A stretch of 64,000 nt of DNA from Vallitaleaceae bacterium 9-2 (GCA_038396585.1 CP121691.1:3348001-3412000); one strand, 5' to 3'. Counted from the first letter of the stretch, positions 19,426 through 29,609 are shown. The notes: generated by a model from the letters alone, not told the origin. Translations and numbers: made by a program.

Positions 19426-19482
19426 TAACATATGGAGATTCGAACTCCAAACCTTGCGGCGCTTCCGTCTAAGCTATATTCA
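19426..19482 (-). ncRNA. tRNA-like element without an anticodon arm, in the 5S-23S spacer
   Basis: Read on the minus strand: a weak acceptor-like pairing (19476-19482 with 19426-19432), a D-like arm GCTT-AGACGG-AAGC that keeps the GG of the D loop, then GCC-GCAA-GGT (19451-19460) where the anticodon arm should be, then a perfect T arm TGGAG-TTCGAAT-CTCCA (19433-19449). The total is 57 nt against about 75 for a tRNA. No anticodon and no encoded CCA are present, so it cannot decode. It may be a relic of the usual spacer tRNA, or a structure kept as a substrate for RNase P or RNase Z. Confidence 0.65.
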
Positions 19483-19488
19483 TAATAA

Positions 19489-19604
19489 ATAGGCAGCCAC
19501 CTACTCTCCCAGGTCGTTACCAACCAAGTACCATCGGCCGTCCAAGGCTTAACCATCGTGTTCGGTATGGGAACGGGTGTTTCCCGAGGACGCATCGCCA
19601 CCTA
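19489..19604 (-). rRNA. 5S ribosomal RNA
   Basis: About 116 nt with the 5S core features CCCGTTCCCATACCGAAC and GGGAGAGTAGGTGGC; the two ends pair over eight bases (TAGGTGGC with GCTGCCTA, two G-U). It lies between 16S and 23S on the same strand, which is not the standard order. Confidence 0.95.
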
Positions 19605-19605
19605 A

Positions 19606-19626
19606 GAGTTTTTCTATGAAAAACTC
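19606..19626 (-). other. Hairpin just before the 5S 5' end
   Basis: A perfect 9-bp stem with a 3-nt loop (19606-19614 with 19618-19626), 1 bp from the 5S start. There is no T-run in the direction of transcription, so it is more likely a processing signal than a terminator. Confidence 0.55.
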
Positions 19627-19880
19627 AGAACTTTCAGTTCTTCATGAACTTCTAGTTTATTCTTTCCGGCAGATGTATGCTTGCATACATTGAGAGGAAA
19701 GCTTCCAAGTTTTCTCTTAGATGTTATTAAATTGTAAGTTACTTTTAATAACTCAATAGTGAAGTAAATCTCGCTCTACCGTGTTTGCGAGTTGCCTTTC
19801 GGCTTGTTGTATGTTTTTTGACGTCGTTACCACGACGGCAGTCTCTGCTGCTCATCTTAAACCCTCAGGTCTAAGTTCTT

Positions 19881-21413
<1,533 letters not shown>

Positions 21414-21569
21414 AAAGTTTTTTATCCTCGCTTAAACACTAGCTGTTCGCTATTACTGTTACTTGATCTCTCAAGAATTGTTTGGTATAACTTGGTTTAC
21501 TTCACTATTCAATTATCAAATGTTCATTTGGTATTTTTTTGCGTTTCGCTGTTTTTGTCAGCGAAGATT

Positions 21570-21598
21570 ATAATATCATATCTCTTCGTCTGTGTCAA
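21570..21598 (-). promoter_or_regulatory. rRNA operon promoter, proximal (P3)
   Basis: TTGACA at 21593-21598, 17-bp spacer, TATTAT at 21570-21575, about 150 bp before the 16S. Confidence 0.85.
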
Positions 21599-21680
21599 CA
21601 ACTTTTTTTAATTTCTTTTTTAATGTTCCTTTGCCGCTGTGTCTGACACGCTTGTGTAGCTCACTTAAGCAACGTATTGT

Positions 21681-21709
21681 ACTATAACATCATTGGAGTT
21701 GTCTGTCAA
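21681..21709 (-). promoter_or_regulatory. rRNA operon promoter, middle (P2)
   Basis: TTGACA at 21704-21709, 17-bp spacer, TATAGT at 21681-21686. The sequence after it (GCTTAAGTGAG) is repeated after P1. Confidence 0.85.
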
Positions 21710-21777
21710 CAACTTTTTGATTTTTCTTTTCTCTACTTGTCAGGAATGTTGTATGCCTCACTTAAGCAGCGAATAGT

Positions 21778-21806
21778 ACTTTAACATCATTTGTTCAATG
21801 TGTCAA
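21778..21806 (-). promoter_or_regulatory. rRNA operon promoter, distal (P1)
   Basis: TTGACA at 21801-21806, 17-bp spacer, TAAAGT at 21778-21783. With P2 and P3 it forms a ladder of promoters about 100 bp apart. Confidence 0.8.
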
Positions 21807-21924
21807 TAGTATTATTGTATTTTCTTGTATTTTCTTGTTTTTATTATAACCCTTTCATTTTATACTCTCATACAAAAGCTTTCTATATCCTATACTTCTC
21901 AATATTTATATACTTATAGATATA

Positions 21925-21962
21925 CAGAAAAGTAGAGGTTTGCCAAAACACCAACCTCTACT
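21925..21962 (-). terminator. Terminator of rsgI
   Basis: A 10-bp stem AGTAGAGGTT/AACCTCTACT (21931-21940 with 21953-21962) followed by TTTTCTGTAT on the minus strand, about 45 bp after the rsgI stop. It separates rsgI from the rRNA promoters. Confidence 0.8.
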
Positions 21963-22006
21963 TTGTATCATACTAATTCTATATATGTTCATCTAAGACA
22001 TTTTAT

Positions 22007-23743
22007 TTATTCATCATCTGAGTCATCATCCGAATCATCGTCTGAGTCATCGTCTGAGTCATCATCCGAATCATCGTCTGAATCGTCGTCTGAATCATCG
22101 TCTGAATCATCGTCTGAATCATCGTCTGAATCGTCGTCTGAATCATCGTCTGAATCGTCATCCATGTCGTCGTCGTCGTCCATGTCATCATCGTCGTCCA
22201 TGTCGTCATCGTCGTCCATGTCGTCATCGTCGTCCATGTCGTCATCGTCGTCCATGTCATCATCGTCATCCATGTCGTCATCGTCGTCCATGTCATCATC
22301 GTCGTCCATGTCATCATCATCGTCCATGTCGTCATCGTCGTCCATGTCATCATCGTCGTCCATGTCATCATCATCGTCCATGTCGTCATCGTCGTCCATG
22401 TCATCATCGTCCATGTCATCATCGTCGTCCATGTCATCATCGTCGTCCATGTCGTCATCGTCGTCTATGTCGTCATCGTCAAGACGATCTTCCTCTTCTT
22501 CTCGCAGCTTTTCAAGACGCTCTTCTTCGTCTTCACGTAACTCCTCAAGGCGATCTTCTTCATCTTCTTCTAAATCTTCAAGCCATTCAAGCTCATCTTC
22601 AAGACGATCTTCTTCGTCTTCAAGCAAGTCTTCAAGGCGATCTTCTTCGTCTTCAAGTCGGTCTTCACGCAGTTCTTCTGCGAGTTCAGCTAGTTCTTCT
22701 GCACGATCAATATCTTCTAATTGAAGCAATAGAGCTTCTTTTACTCTTGCCACTTCATCTTTTGATAATTCAACATCTAACATTGCTTGCTTTGACGCTT
22801 CCATCTTTGCACGGGCTTTATCAATCGCTTCTTGGTCTCCTGATTCCAACGCTTTTTCATATGAAATTTTATCTTCCAAGAATATCGCTTTAGCTGTCAA
22901 ATAGTCTTCTTTTGCCAGTAAAAAGTCATTGATAATTTCTTCTCGTAGATCATCATCTAATTTTGCTTTATCAAGATTTTTTTGAACTCGATTTACTTTA
23001 TGTTCAAAATCTTCTACCAATATTATTCCATCTTTTGCAAATGCTAAAACACGCTCATCATCTTCAAAGAATTCTTTGACCGAAGTAATGTTTTCACCGT
23101 TTTTAGCTGTTGATAACAAGCCAACCGGAACCTTTGCCTTTATTGCTTCTTTTAGCTGTTTTTCATCTGCTTGCGCTAATGCAACATTGACACTTCCCAT
23201 TAATTCACTCGTCTCTTTTAACGCTTCCAAACGCTGCTGAATATCTTGGCTGTTTTCTTTAGATACTGTTGTGATTAAAATATAGTCATCTTCCAAATCT
23301 TCAACATCCATAAATCCTGCCAAAAATGCTTCACTTGCAATTGTTTCTACCGCTTGTTCAACTGTTTCTCCCTTTATGTTCTTCAAGTTTAATGTCTTTG
23401 CATCCTCATTAAGTTGGTCATATCCAATGACTACCGCGTCTTTATTTAAGTCCAATTTGACGCTCGGATTGATGTCAACCACTACATATGATGCTGGTTT
23501 TGGCAAACCTAACACCACTCCTAATGTGATAAGAATTAATAAACTTGCTGCAACTGCTACTATTTTTTTGTACTGCATAAAACTATTTCTCCTTTCAGAA
23601 TCGTAATATATTATGTCTTCTTCGGAAAAAAGGATATGCTGCCCTTGTTGCATTGTACCTTTGCGTTGAATACGATAGTATGCCTTGTTTGACAAAACAA
23701 CAGAATATTCATCATACACTTTCATAACAATACCTTTTTGCAT
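22007..23743 (-). CDS. rsgI: Anti-sigma-I factor RsgI-like protein with a poly-aspartate repeat tail
   Basis: 578 residues. Residues 1-55 form the cytoplasmic RsgI N domain (KVYDEYSVVLSNKAYYRI). One membrane helix follows at about 60-82 (VAVAASLLILITLGVVLGL), then the conserved extracytoplasmic segment SYVVVDINPSVKLDLNKD. A charged, coiled-coil-like stretch leads into glutamate-rich repeats (LEDEEDRLED), about 17 copies of DDDDDM, and about 13 copies of DDDS to the C terminus. In known systems RsgI holds SigI until its outer domain senses polysaccharide; here the sensor is replaced by an acidic tail that may bind divalent cations or basic surfaces. The start at 23743 has GAGGTG upstream. It lies just downstream of sigI. 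Confidence 0.88.
   Translation of the reverse strand: MQKGIVMKVYDEYSVVLSNKAYYRIQRKGTMQQGQHILFSEEDIIYYDSERRNSFMQYKKIVAVAASLLILITLGVVLGLPKPASYVVVDINPSVKLDLNKDAVVIGYDQLNEDAKTLNLKNIKGETVEQAVETIASEAFLAGFMDVEDLEDDYILITTVSKENSQDIQQRLEALKETSELMGSVNVALAQADEKQLKEAIKAKVPVGLLSTAKNGENITSVKEFFEDDERVLAFAKDGIILVEDFEHKVNRVQKNLDKAKLDDDLREEIINDFLLAKEDYLTAKAIFLEDKISYEKALESGDQEAIDKARAKMEASKQAMLDVELSKDEVARVKEALLLQLEDIDRAEELAELAEELREDRLEDEEDRLEDLLEDEEDRLEDELEWLEDLEEDEEDRLEELREDEEERLEKLREEEEDRLDDDDIDDDDDMDDDDDMDDDDDMDDDDMDDDDDMDDDDDMDDDDDMDDDDDMDDDDDMDDDDDMDDDDDMDDDDDMDDDDDMDDDDDMDDDDDMDDDDDMDDDDDMDDDSDDDSDDDSDDDSDDDSDDDSDDDSDDDSDDDSDDDSDDDSDDDSDDE
22013..22488 (-). repeat. Minisatellite inside rsgI (12-bp and 18-bp units)
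   Basis: Near-perfect tandem units encode the tail: 12-bp units (Asp-Asp-Ser-Asp) at about 22013-22157 and 18-bp units (five Asp and one Met) at about 22158-22488. Units differ mainly at GAT/GAC wobble positions. Such arrays change copy number easily, without a frameshift since all units are multiples of three. Confidence 0.85.
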
Positions 23744-23825
23744 CACGATCACCTCTTTCCACTATACTATTCCCAGGTAAAATAATTTTTAGGGTACATT
23801 TTTCAAAAAATTTGTAAAAGTTTTT

Positions 23826-24476
23826 TTAAATCCACTGTTTTAACAAGTCAAATTTTTCTACCCATACAACAATAACGGATATAATAAACTCTTTGCTTCG
23901 ACCAATAATTTTTCGCGTAATATTAAATCGACGACACATTTTAGTTATTGGCAGCCTTCTTTTTTCATATAGCCAATCAACTAAGTCCTGTTCTTGACTG
24001 GTTTTTTTCCCAATCTCCACACTTCGCTCTCGTGTGTCTAAGTGCATTGGCTTATTTTCAACCAAATCATCAAAGGTTAGTCCAAAAAGTTGAAGTTTTT
24101 TTTCAAAAGCCTCAATCTCTTGTTTGAGAATAATCTGTTCTTCTAAGGAAGGCGTATTGTCACCCATCTCATGATCGTCTATGTCTTCATGTATATGGGT
24201 ATCATGCCTTTCTAGATAATTAGCTACTCGACGTTGTAACACCATTTTGGCAAAACCATAAAAATGTCCTTTTTGTACATCATATTTTTCTATAGCTTCT
24301 AAAAAAGCAGATAACCCAACTGAAAAAGCTTCATCATTCTGATCAGACACATATCTTCCTAATTTACTCGATACATTTGATAAGATAAAGGGTTTATATT
24401 CTTCAATAAACTGCGCACATGCATTTGAATGAATATCTTTTTGAAGTTCTATTACATACTCGTCTAGCTCCATCAT
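23826..24476 (-). CDS. sigI: RNA polymerase sigma factor SigI
   Basis: A 216-residue ECF-like sigma factor of the SigI type. Region 2 is seen in NDEAFSVGLSAFLEAIEKYD and GHFYGFAKMVLQRRVANYL; the C-terminal part carries the SigI-specific block ITKMCRRFNITRKIIGRSKEFI. It directs transcription of stress or polysaccharide-response genes and is held by the adjacent RsgI, 82 bp downstream. Several starts are possible in TTGATGATG; the ATG at 24476 is preferred because GAGAGGG precedes it. Its recognition sites were not found in this window. Confidence 0.92.
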   Translation of the reverse strand: MMELDEYVIELQKDIHSNACAQFIEEYKPFILSNVSSKLGRYVSDQNDEAFSVGLSAFLEAIEKYDVQKGHFYGFAKMVLQRRVANYLERHDTHIHEDIDDHEMGDNTPSLEEQIILKQEIEAFEKKLQLFGLTFDDLVENKPMHLDTRERSVEIGKKTSQEQDLVDWLYEKRRLPITKMCRRFNITRKIIGRSKEFIISVIVVWVEKFDLLKQWI

Positions 24477-24538
24477 CAACCCTCTCTCTCTATATCTGTA
24501 TATCTCTTTATTTGTATATCTTATTCAACATCCATATC

Positions 24539-24567
24539 ATCATAACATTTTATCTTGTTGCTTTCAA
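24539..24567 (-). promoter_or_regulatory. Sigma-A promoter of sigI-rsgI
   Basis: TTGAAA at 24562-24567, 17-bp spacer, TATGAT at 24539-24544. The -35 box overlaps the stop codon of the upstream beta-galactosidase gene. Confidence 0.7.
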
Positions 24568-26618
24568 TTTACTTTTTTATATATTTTTACACCATATCCA
24601 TCAATTACGACTTTCGCGTCTTCCATTCTATGCTCAAGAACATTCTCCCATTGTTTTTCGCCTAGATGAATTGTTTGTTTTGTTGCATTAAAATTCATCA
24701 CAAAGACAAACGTATTTTTTTCATCATATCGCGTCTGCACAGAAACACCTTCCGGTATCTTTGCGTTCATTACAGGTTGTAGCTGAAGCTCTTGAATAAG
24801 TTGTCCATAAAAATCTTCTTCAAAGTTTTGATTATTTCTAAACGCAATGTAAAAAGCTTGCCCTAAACCAAAAGTATTTTTTGTTAATGCTGGCTTTTGT
24901 GCATAAAAATCTTCGGTATACGTTCCTATGGCTTTTGCAGTCTCAAGATGTAATAAATCACACAACTCAATCCCTTTGTACACTCTACCTTCCAATCCTT
25001 CCATAGTAAGATTGATGGTATTGTACTCTTGAGGATAAAGGCTGTCTGTCTCTTCCACCCAGATTCCTAACACTTGTCGTAAAGGTCCCGGCATGCCACC
25101 TAAAAAGCATAAATCATTTGCATCGACAACACCACTCATATAGGTTGCCACAAATGTTCCTCCGGCTTTTACAAAGGCTTCAATACGCTTTGCTATATCT
25201 TTTCGTACCATATAGAGCATCGGGGCAACAACGACTTTATATGCATTAATATCTTGTTCCATATCAATAATATCAACCGGAATGCCTTTTTTCCAAAAAG
25301 CACCATAGTGTTTCTTTACCGTTTCAAGATATTTTTTATTGCGATTATTATATCCTTTTGCTTCATTAATCCCCCAACGATTTTCCCAATCATATATGAG
25401 TGCTACTTCCGGCTTGACAGAGGTACCCACAACTTCGTCCAATTGTTCTAGCACGCTCCCTACTTCGCTGACATCGTTAAAAACCCGTGTATGTTCATGC
25501 CCACAGTGATCCACCACTGCACCATGAAATTTTTCAAAAGACCCTCTGCTTTTTCTCCATTGAAAATATTGAACTGTATCTGCCCCGTGAGCAATTGCTT
25601 GAACTGAAGCTAATAAATGCATCCCCGGACGTTTTAATTTTGCCACTTCCTGCCAGTTCGTCATACTCGGGGTGCTTTCCATTAACATAAATGGTTTCCC
25701 TTTTTTTAGGCTTCGATTCAGATCATGCAAAAAACCCGTCTCTATAGCAATCTCAAGCGAATCCCGATCTGTGTGCCATAAGGGATAACTGTCCCATGAG
25801 ATAACATCTAGTGTCGTTGCCATTTTCCAGTAATTTAATCCTTCAAAAGTCCCCATAAAATTTGTTGTTACCGGTATGTCCGGTGTTAATTGGCGTAACG
25901 GCTCTATCTCATTTTCCATAAAATCCAGTGTTTGATCTGTGACAAATCGTTTCCAATCAATAACTAGCCCATGAACAGATCGCTCTCCCTTTGATGATGG
26001 GGATTGAATTTGATCCCACTGTGTATATGTATGGCTCCAAAACCCTGTCCACCATGCATGATTTAATTTTTTCAAATCATGATCATATTTTTGTTTTAGC
26101 CATTCTCGAAAGGCATCTTGACATAAATCACAATGACATTCTCCACTATATTCATTGCTGATGTGCCAGGCTATCAGCGCCGGATGGTCCTTGTAGCGTT
26201 TTGCCAATTCTGTATTTATACGTCTAGTTTTTTCTCGATAGATAGGGGCTGTAAAACAGTGATTGTGCCGTTCACCATGCAAGTTCTTAGTTCGGTCTTC
26301 ATTGGTACGAAGTACACTTGGATATTTTTGAGATAACCAGGCCGGTCTTGCTCCACTAGGCGTTGCAAGAATTGCATATTTCCCTTCTGCTGCCAAGCGA
26401 TCCATAATCTGATCCATCCATGAAAAATCAAACTTTCCTTCCTCAACTTCAAGAGCACTCCATGAAAATATACCAATAGACATTGCGTTAACATGTGCTA
26501 AGTCCATTAATCGAAAATCTTCATCCCATATTCCCTCATAGCCCATCCATTGGTCCGGATTATAATCTGCTCCGTGTAACATTTTAGGTATTTTCTTACT
26601 AATCGGTCCGTAATTCAT
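24564..26618 (-). CDS. Beta-galactosidase, glycoside hydrolase family 42
   Basis: 684 residues, typical GH42 size. The N-terminal TIM barrel starts with LHGADYNPDQW; the acid/base glutamate is in AWHISNEYSGECHC near residue 155, followed by a likely zinc cysteine cluster (CHCDLC); the nucleophile is in FMLMESTPS near residue 315. A trimerisation domain and a small beta domain follow. It has no signal peptide, so it works in the cytoplasm on imported beta-galactosides; alpha-L-arabinopyranosides are possible alternative substrates. It has a strong promoter and is divergent from an AraC-type regulator that probably activates it. Confidence 0.93.
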   Translation of the reverse strand: MNYGPISKKIPKMLHGADYNPDQWMGYEGIWDEDFRLMDLAHVNAMSIGIFSWSALEVEEGKFDFSWMDQIMDRLAAEGKYAILATPSGARPAWLSQKYPSVLRTNEDRTKNLHGERHNHCFTAPIYREKTRRINTELAKRYKDHPALIAWHISNEYSGECHCDLCQDAFREWLKQKYDHDLKKLNHAWWTGFWSHTYTQWDQIQSPSSKGERSVHGLVIDWKRFVTDQTLDFMENEIEPLRQLTPDIPVTTNFMGTFEGLNYWKMATTLDVISWDSYPLWHTDRDSLEIAIETGFLHDLNRSLKKGKPFMLMESTPSMTNWQEVAKLKRPGMHLLASVQAIAHGADTVQYFQWRKSRGSFEKFHGAVVDHCGHEHTRVFNDVSEVGSVLEQLDEVVGTSVKPEVALIYDWENRWGINEAKGYNNRNKKYLETVKKHYGAFWKKGIPVDIIDMEQDINAYKVVVAPMLYMVRKDIAKRIEAFVKAGGTFVATYMSGVVDANDLCFLGGMPGPLRQVLGIWVEETDSLYPQEYNTINLTMEGLEGRVYKGIELCDLLHLETAKAIGTYTEDFYAQKPALTKNTFGLGQAFYIAFRNNQNFEEDFYGQLIQELQLQPVMNAKIPEGVSVQTRYDEKNTFVFVMNFNATKQTIHLGEKQWENVLEHRMEDAKVVIDGYGVKIYKKVN

Positions 26619-26662
26619 CTTTACATCATCCTTTCACAACACTATAATATAATTATACTGTT

Positions 26663-26691
26663 ATTATATGTCTCTATTAATCACCGTTCAA
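26663..26691 (-). promoter_or_regulatory. Promoter of the GH42 gene
   Basis: TTGAAC at 26686-26691, 17-bp spacer, TATAAT at 26663-26668. The AT-rich region between the divergent genes contains two copies of ATATAATTATA that may be regulator sites. Confidence 0.75.
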
Positions 26692-26739
26692 TATGAGCTT
26701 TTTGAATAACATATAATTATATTGTCATGGAGGTCTTAT

Positions 26740-27549
26740 ATGCATTTTCCTGTAATTACCGAAGAAGAACGTCTACTTCCTTTATACGTAACTGGTATAG
26801 GCCATCAAAACCCTCAAGAAAAAATCCACCGTCCAGACGGATTTAATGATTATCAATGGATATATTGTGCACGCGGCGAAGGTAAAATTACCGTCAATCA
26901 TCAAGAATTCATCGTCACTGCAGGACAAGGGTTTTATCTTGCCCCCAATATCGCCCACGAATACACCTCTATCAAAGGTCCTTGGGAGACGTATTGGATT
27001 ATGTATAACGGTACGGCTATTGATTTAATCTATCACCAATTAAACTTAGGTATATTTGGAACAATTAATATAGGAAGTAATTTTTCATTTTATACCTCTA
27101 TATACACCCTTTTAACAAGTGACATAACCCATAAAATCATAGATTCTAGTGTCATACTCTATCAACTCATTGTACAACAAAAAGACAGTCTTCAAAGCAC
27201 TTTGACTTCAAAGACTGTCTCTCCCGTTGATAAATTACAACCTGTTATTCAATATATGCGCTCTCATCTGCATGAAGATCTTAGTTTGGACCAACTTGCC
27301 GATACCATTGATGTGACCACCTACTATTTGTGCAAGCTATTTAAAAGCGCTTTTGGTCTAGCACCAATAAAGTATCTTACCCAACTGCGTATTCAACACG
27401 CCAAAGAATTGCTTCTCACAAAAGCTTCTTACCCCGTTTGGCAAATAGCACAAAGTGTAGGGTACCGAGATACAAGTTACTTTTGTCATGTTTTTAAACA
27501 AAACGAGTTGTTATCACCAACTGCATTTCGAAAGAACCATGGTTTATAG
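26740..27549 (+). CDS. AraC family transcriptional regulator with cupin sensor
   Basis: 269 residues: an N-terminal cupin-like sugar-sensing domain (IYCARGEGKITV, GQGFYLAPNIAHEY) and a C-terminal pair of helix-turn-helix motifs (LSLDQLADTIDVTTYYLCKL and QIAQSVGYRDTSYFCHVFKQ). The start is the ATG at 26740 with GGAGG before it; the longer open frame from 26722 has no ribosome site. Divergent from the GH42 beta-galactosidase, it is the obvious candidate for its galactoside-responsive activator. Confidence 0.9.
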   Translation: MHFPVITEEERLLPLYVTGIGHQNPQEKIHRPDGFNDYQWIYCARGEGKITVNHQEFIVTAGQGFYLAPNIAHEYTSIKGPWETYWIMYNGTAIDLIYHQLNLGIFGTINIGSNFSFYTSIYTLLTSDITHKIIDSSVILYQLIVQQKDSLQSTLTSKTVSPVDKLQPVIQYMRSHLHEDLSLDQLADTIDVTTYYLCKLFKSAFGLAPIKYLTQLRIQHAKELLLTKASYPVWQIAQSVGYRDTSYFCHVFKQNELLSPTAFRKNHGL

Positions 27550-27654
27550 CGATGCTTCTAACACCTGCACACGCTCATCTTCTTTGATTTTTCCTAATGC
27601 AATAAATTGTTCTGTAATATTACCAAGGGCTGTAGCTTTCCTTCGATCCAAAAA
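27544..27654 (-). pseudogene. Possible C-terminal remnant of an unidentified gene
   Basis: A 36-codon open frame without a start ends tail-to-tail with the AraC gene and reads ...GNITEQFIALGKIKEDERV..., which looks like real protein sequence rather than random. Upstream, stops interrupt the frame. It may be the end of a deleted gene. I do not recognise the family. Confidence 0.3.
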
Positions 27655-27819
27655 TCAGCTTTTTCTTGCTGTATTTTTCAATCAGCTGGCAAAGTAACTG
27701 ATCCCTCACACCGCTCTGACGTATCGTTCAACCCACTAATTTTCTTGTTCCGCTTATATTATGATTGTGCTGGGTATACTTAAACACCGATCACAGATAT
27801 CATACTGAAACAGGTCTAT

Positions 27820-28491
27820 TTATATATCTTCCATGATAAAATCAATCCATATGTAATCAATTGCTCCATCTTCGTATGACAAAACCCCGTGATTCGATCC
27901 TAGAGGTATATGGACGATTTCATTAAAGTTATATTTATTTTCATCTATAACTATCTTGGCTTGATTATTCGGAAAAGGAATAAAGATTTGTTCAATCTGA
28001 GGATGCTTGTGAGTTGGAACGATATTTTCACCCTGACTTCTAACTCCTCCTACGATTAAACCAGGAACTATATTTTTATCCAGCCAAATAGTTGAAATCG
28101 TCTTTGGCGTCTTTTGACTGTCGATAACTTCTGTTTTGTCTTCTTCATAAATCAATAACGGTAAATTGTCACTATCAATTTCCCCCTTATATTCAGGAAT
28201 CTTTATAATAACAATATTCGTGTTTGATTTTATACTTTTTATTCCAATAGGTTTTATTACATTTGTTATGAAAAATGAATGTTTAGTCATCAGCTTTTTA
28301 TTACAACTTATCTCACCATCATTAGTATAAATAATGACCAAACCTTCTTCGCTTTGAAGTGTATATTCTTCGTTTTTATTTAGAGATATTTTTTGAATAT
28401 CTATCCCTCTAATATTATTTAAACAATTTATGTTTTTGCTTATTTTTTTCTGCCTCTCTTGGAACTTGTTTTCATACTTTCTTATTTTCAT
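27820..28491 (-). CDS. Cupin domain protein of the TRAP operon
   Basis: 223 residues. The C-terminal half holds a cupin fold with the metal-type motif PTHKHPQIEQIFIPF (two histidines and a glutamate) and HIPLGSNHGVLSYEDG; the N-terminal half is a second, less conserved beta domain. Such proteins may be sugar isomerases or small-molecule sensors. It is the last gene of the operon and its ATG overlaps the upstream isomerase-like gene by 4 bp, so the two probably act on the same sugar. The reaction is not known. Confidence 0.72.
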   Translation of the reverse strand: MKIRKYENKFQERQKKISKNINCLNNIRGIDIQKISLNKNEEYTLQSEEGLVIIYTNDGEISCNKKLMTKHSFFITNVIKPIGIKSIKSNTNIVIIKIPEYKGEIDSDNLPLLIYEEDKTEVIDSQKTPKTISTIWLDKNIVPGLIVGGVRSQGENIVPTHKHPQIEQIFIPFPNNQAKIVIDENKYNFNEIVHIPLGSNHGVLSYEDGAIDYIWIDFIMEDI

Positions 28492-29588
28492 ATGTTTTGC
28501 CCTTTTATTTTGTATAATACTATTTCTTCTTTAGGCTTTGCATGTACAATAAACTGTTGACAGTTTGAAGTAATAAGAACTGTATCTCCTTTCTTAAGTT
28601 CATTCTCTTGTTTTTCATTTATATCGTCAACTATATATTTTCCATTTCCTTCGTAAATAAACAAACCATAAAATTCATTTTCTGCTTGAAATACCATCTG
28701 ATCTCTTATTATTATTTTATCAAGTGAAAAGCACTCTGTATCTTCATATGAAATAATTGGTTGTATGCTATTTTTTTCTTGGTCTATGATTTCGTGAGAA
28801 ATACGGCATTGGTCAATAACTTCATCGAAACTATATCCTCTTTGGTCAAAACAATCAAACATTGCCTCTGTTCCTATTCCTTGATGGCAATCCATTTCCT
28901 CAATTTTTAATCCAAAAGGTGTTGTTTTTTCAACACGCAATGTATAATCTGTTGGCTCTTGGATTTCAATTAACATGCAATTTGCTCCTATTGCATGTGG
29001 AAACCCACCTGGAATTAAATACGTCTCATTTTTTTTCACATTGATTTTATGCAACATTCCTAACATTTCATCTAAATTTTGTGCATAAAAAGCATTCTTA
29101 AATTCTTCAAACACAACATTCTCTTTAAATCCTAGGTATATGCAGGCATTATCATCTCGTGTATCAAGAATATGCCAGGCTTCTGTTTTCCCATAATTTG
29201 AGTTAAAATACTTTTTTGCTTTTTGTTTTGTAGGATGCGCTTGTATAGTTAGACGTTCTTTCGAGTCAATTATTTTAGTCAACACACCTATTTCATTTCT
29301 TGTCAACTGCGCATACTTTTTTCCAAGTACTTCATTTGGATATTCTTTGACTAATTCAGTCAATGTTTTATCTATTTTCCCTGCTACAATGATTTGACTT
29401 TTACCTTCATCTATATTTTTTCTGCAACTATTACTTGCTTTCGTTGTTGACATAATCCATAATTCAGGAAAATTTGAATCTTTTGGAGAGTCACAATTTG
29501 TGAACTCATCTATATTTCTCCCTCCTACATAAGTTCTCCAAGCTCTTTCACTTGTTAACTTCACAGGTTCTTTCAATAATTCTTTCAT
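28488..29588 (-). CDS. Mannose-6-phosphate isomerase-like protein (class I)
   Basis: 366 residues with the zinc-site landmarks of class I phosphomannose isomerases: QAHPTKQKAKKYF, GKTEAWHIL and PGGFPHAIGANC. The N terminus (AWRTYVGGRNIDEF) fits the family. The enzyme would interconvert an aldose phosphate and a ketose phosphate, or a related free sugar, in the cytoplasm. Its place after a TRAP transporter, which normally carries acids, suggests the true substrate may not be mannose 6-phosphate. It is coupled to the cupin gene downstream. Confidence 0.85.
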   Translation of the reverse strand: MKELLKEPVKLTSERAWRTYVGGRNIDEFTNCDSPKDSNFPELWIMSTTKASNSCRKNIDEGKSQIIVAGKIDKTLTELVKEYPNEVLGKKYAQLTRNEIGVLTKIIDSKERLTIQAHPTKQKAKKYFNSNYGKTEAWHILDTRDDNACIYLGFKENVVFEEFKNAFYAQNLDEMLGMLHKINVKKNETYLIPGGFPHAIGANCMLIEIQEPTDYTLRVEKTTPFGLKIEEMDCHQGIGTEAMFDCFDQRGYSFDEVIDQCRISHEIIDQEKNSIQPIISYEDTECFSLDKIIIRDQMVFQAENEFYGLFIYEGNGKYIVDDINEKQENELKKGDTVLITSNCQQFIVHAKPKEEIVLYKIKGQNI

Positions 29589-29609
29589 ATTATATTACCT
29601 CTTTCTAAA

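Noticed and set aside
22013-22488. Array of short repeats that could look like CRISPR
   Set aside because: The units are 12 and 18 bp, run without spacers, and encode the RsgI tail in frame.
21963-22724. A 253-codon plus-strand open frame rich in serine (SSSSM and SSES repeats)
   Set aside because: It is the reverse strand of the rsgI Asp/Met/Ser repeats; no ribosome binding site, and the repeat explains the open frame.
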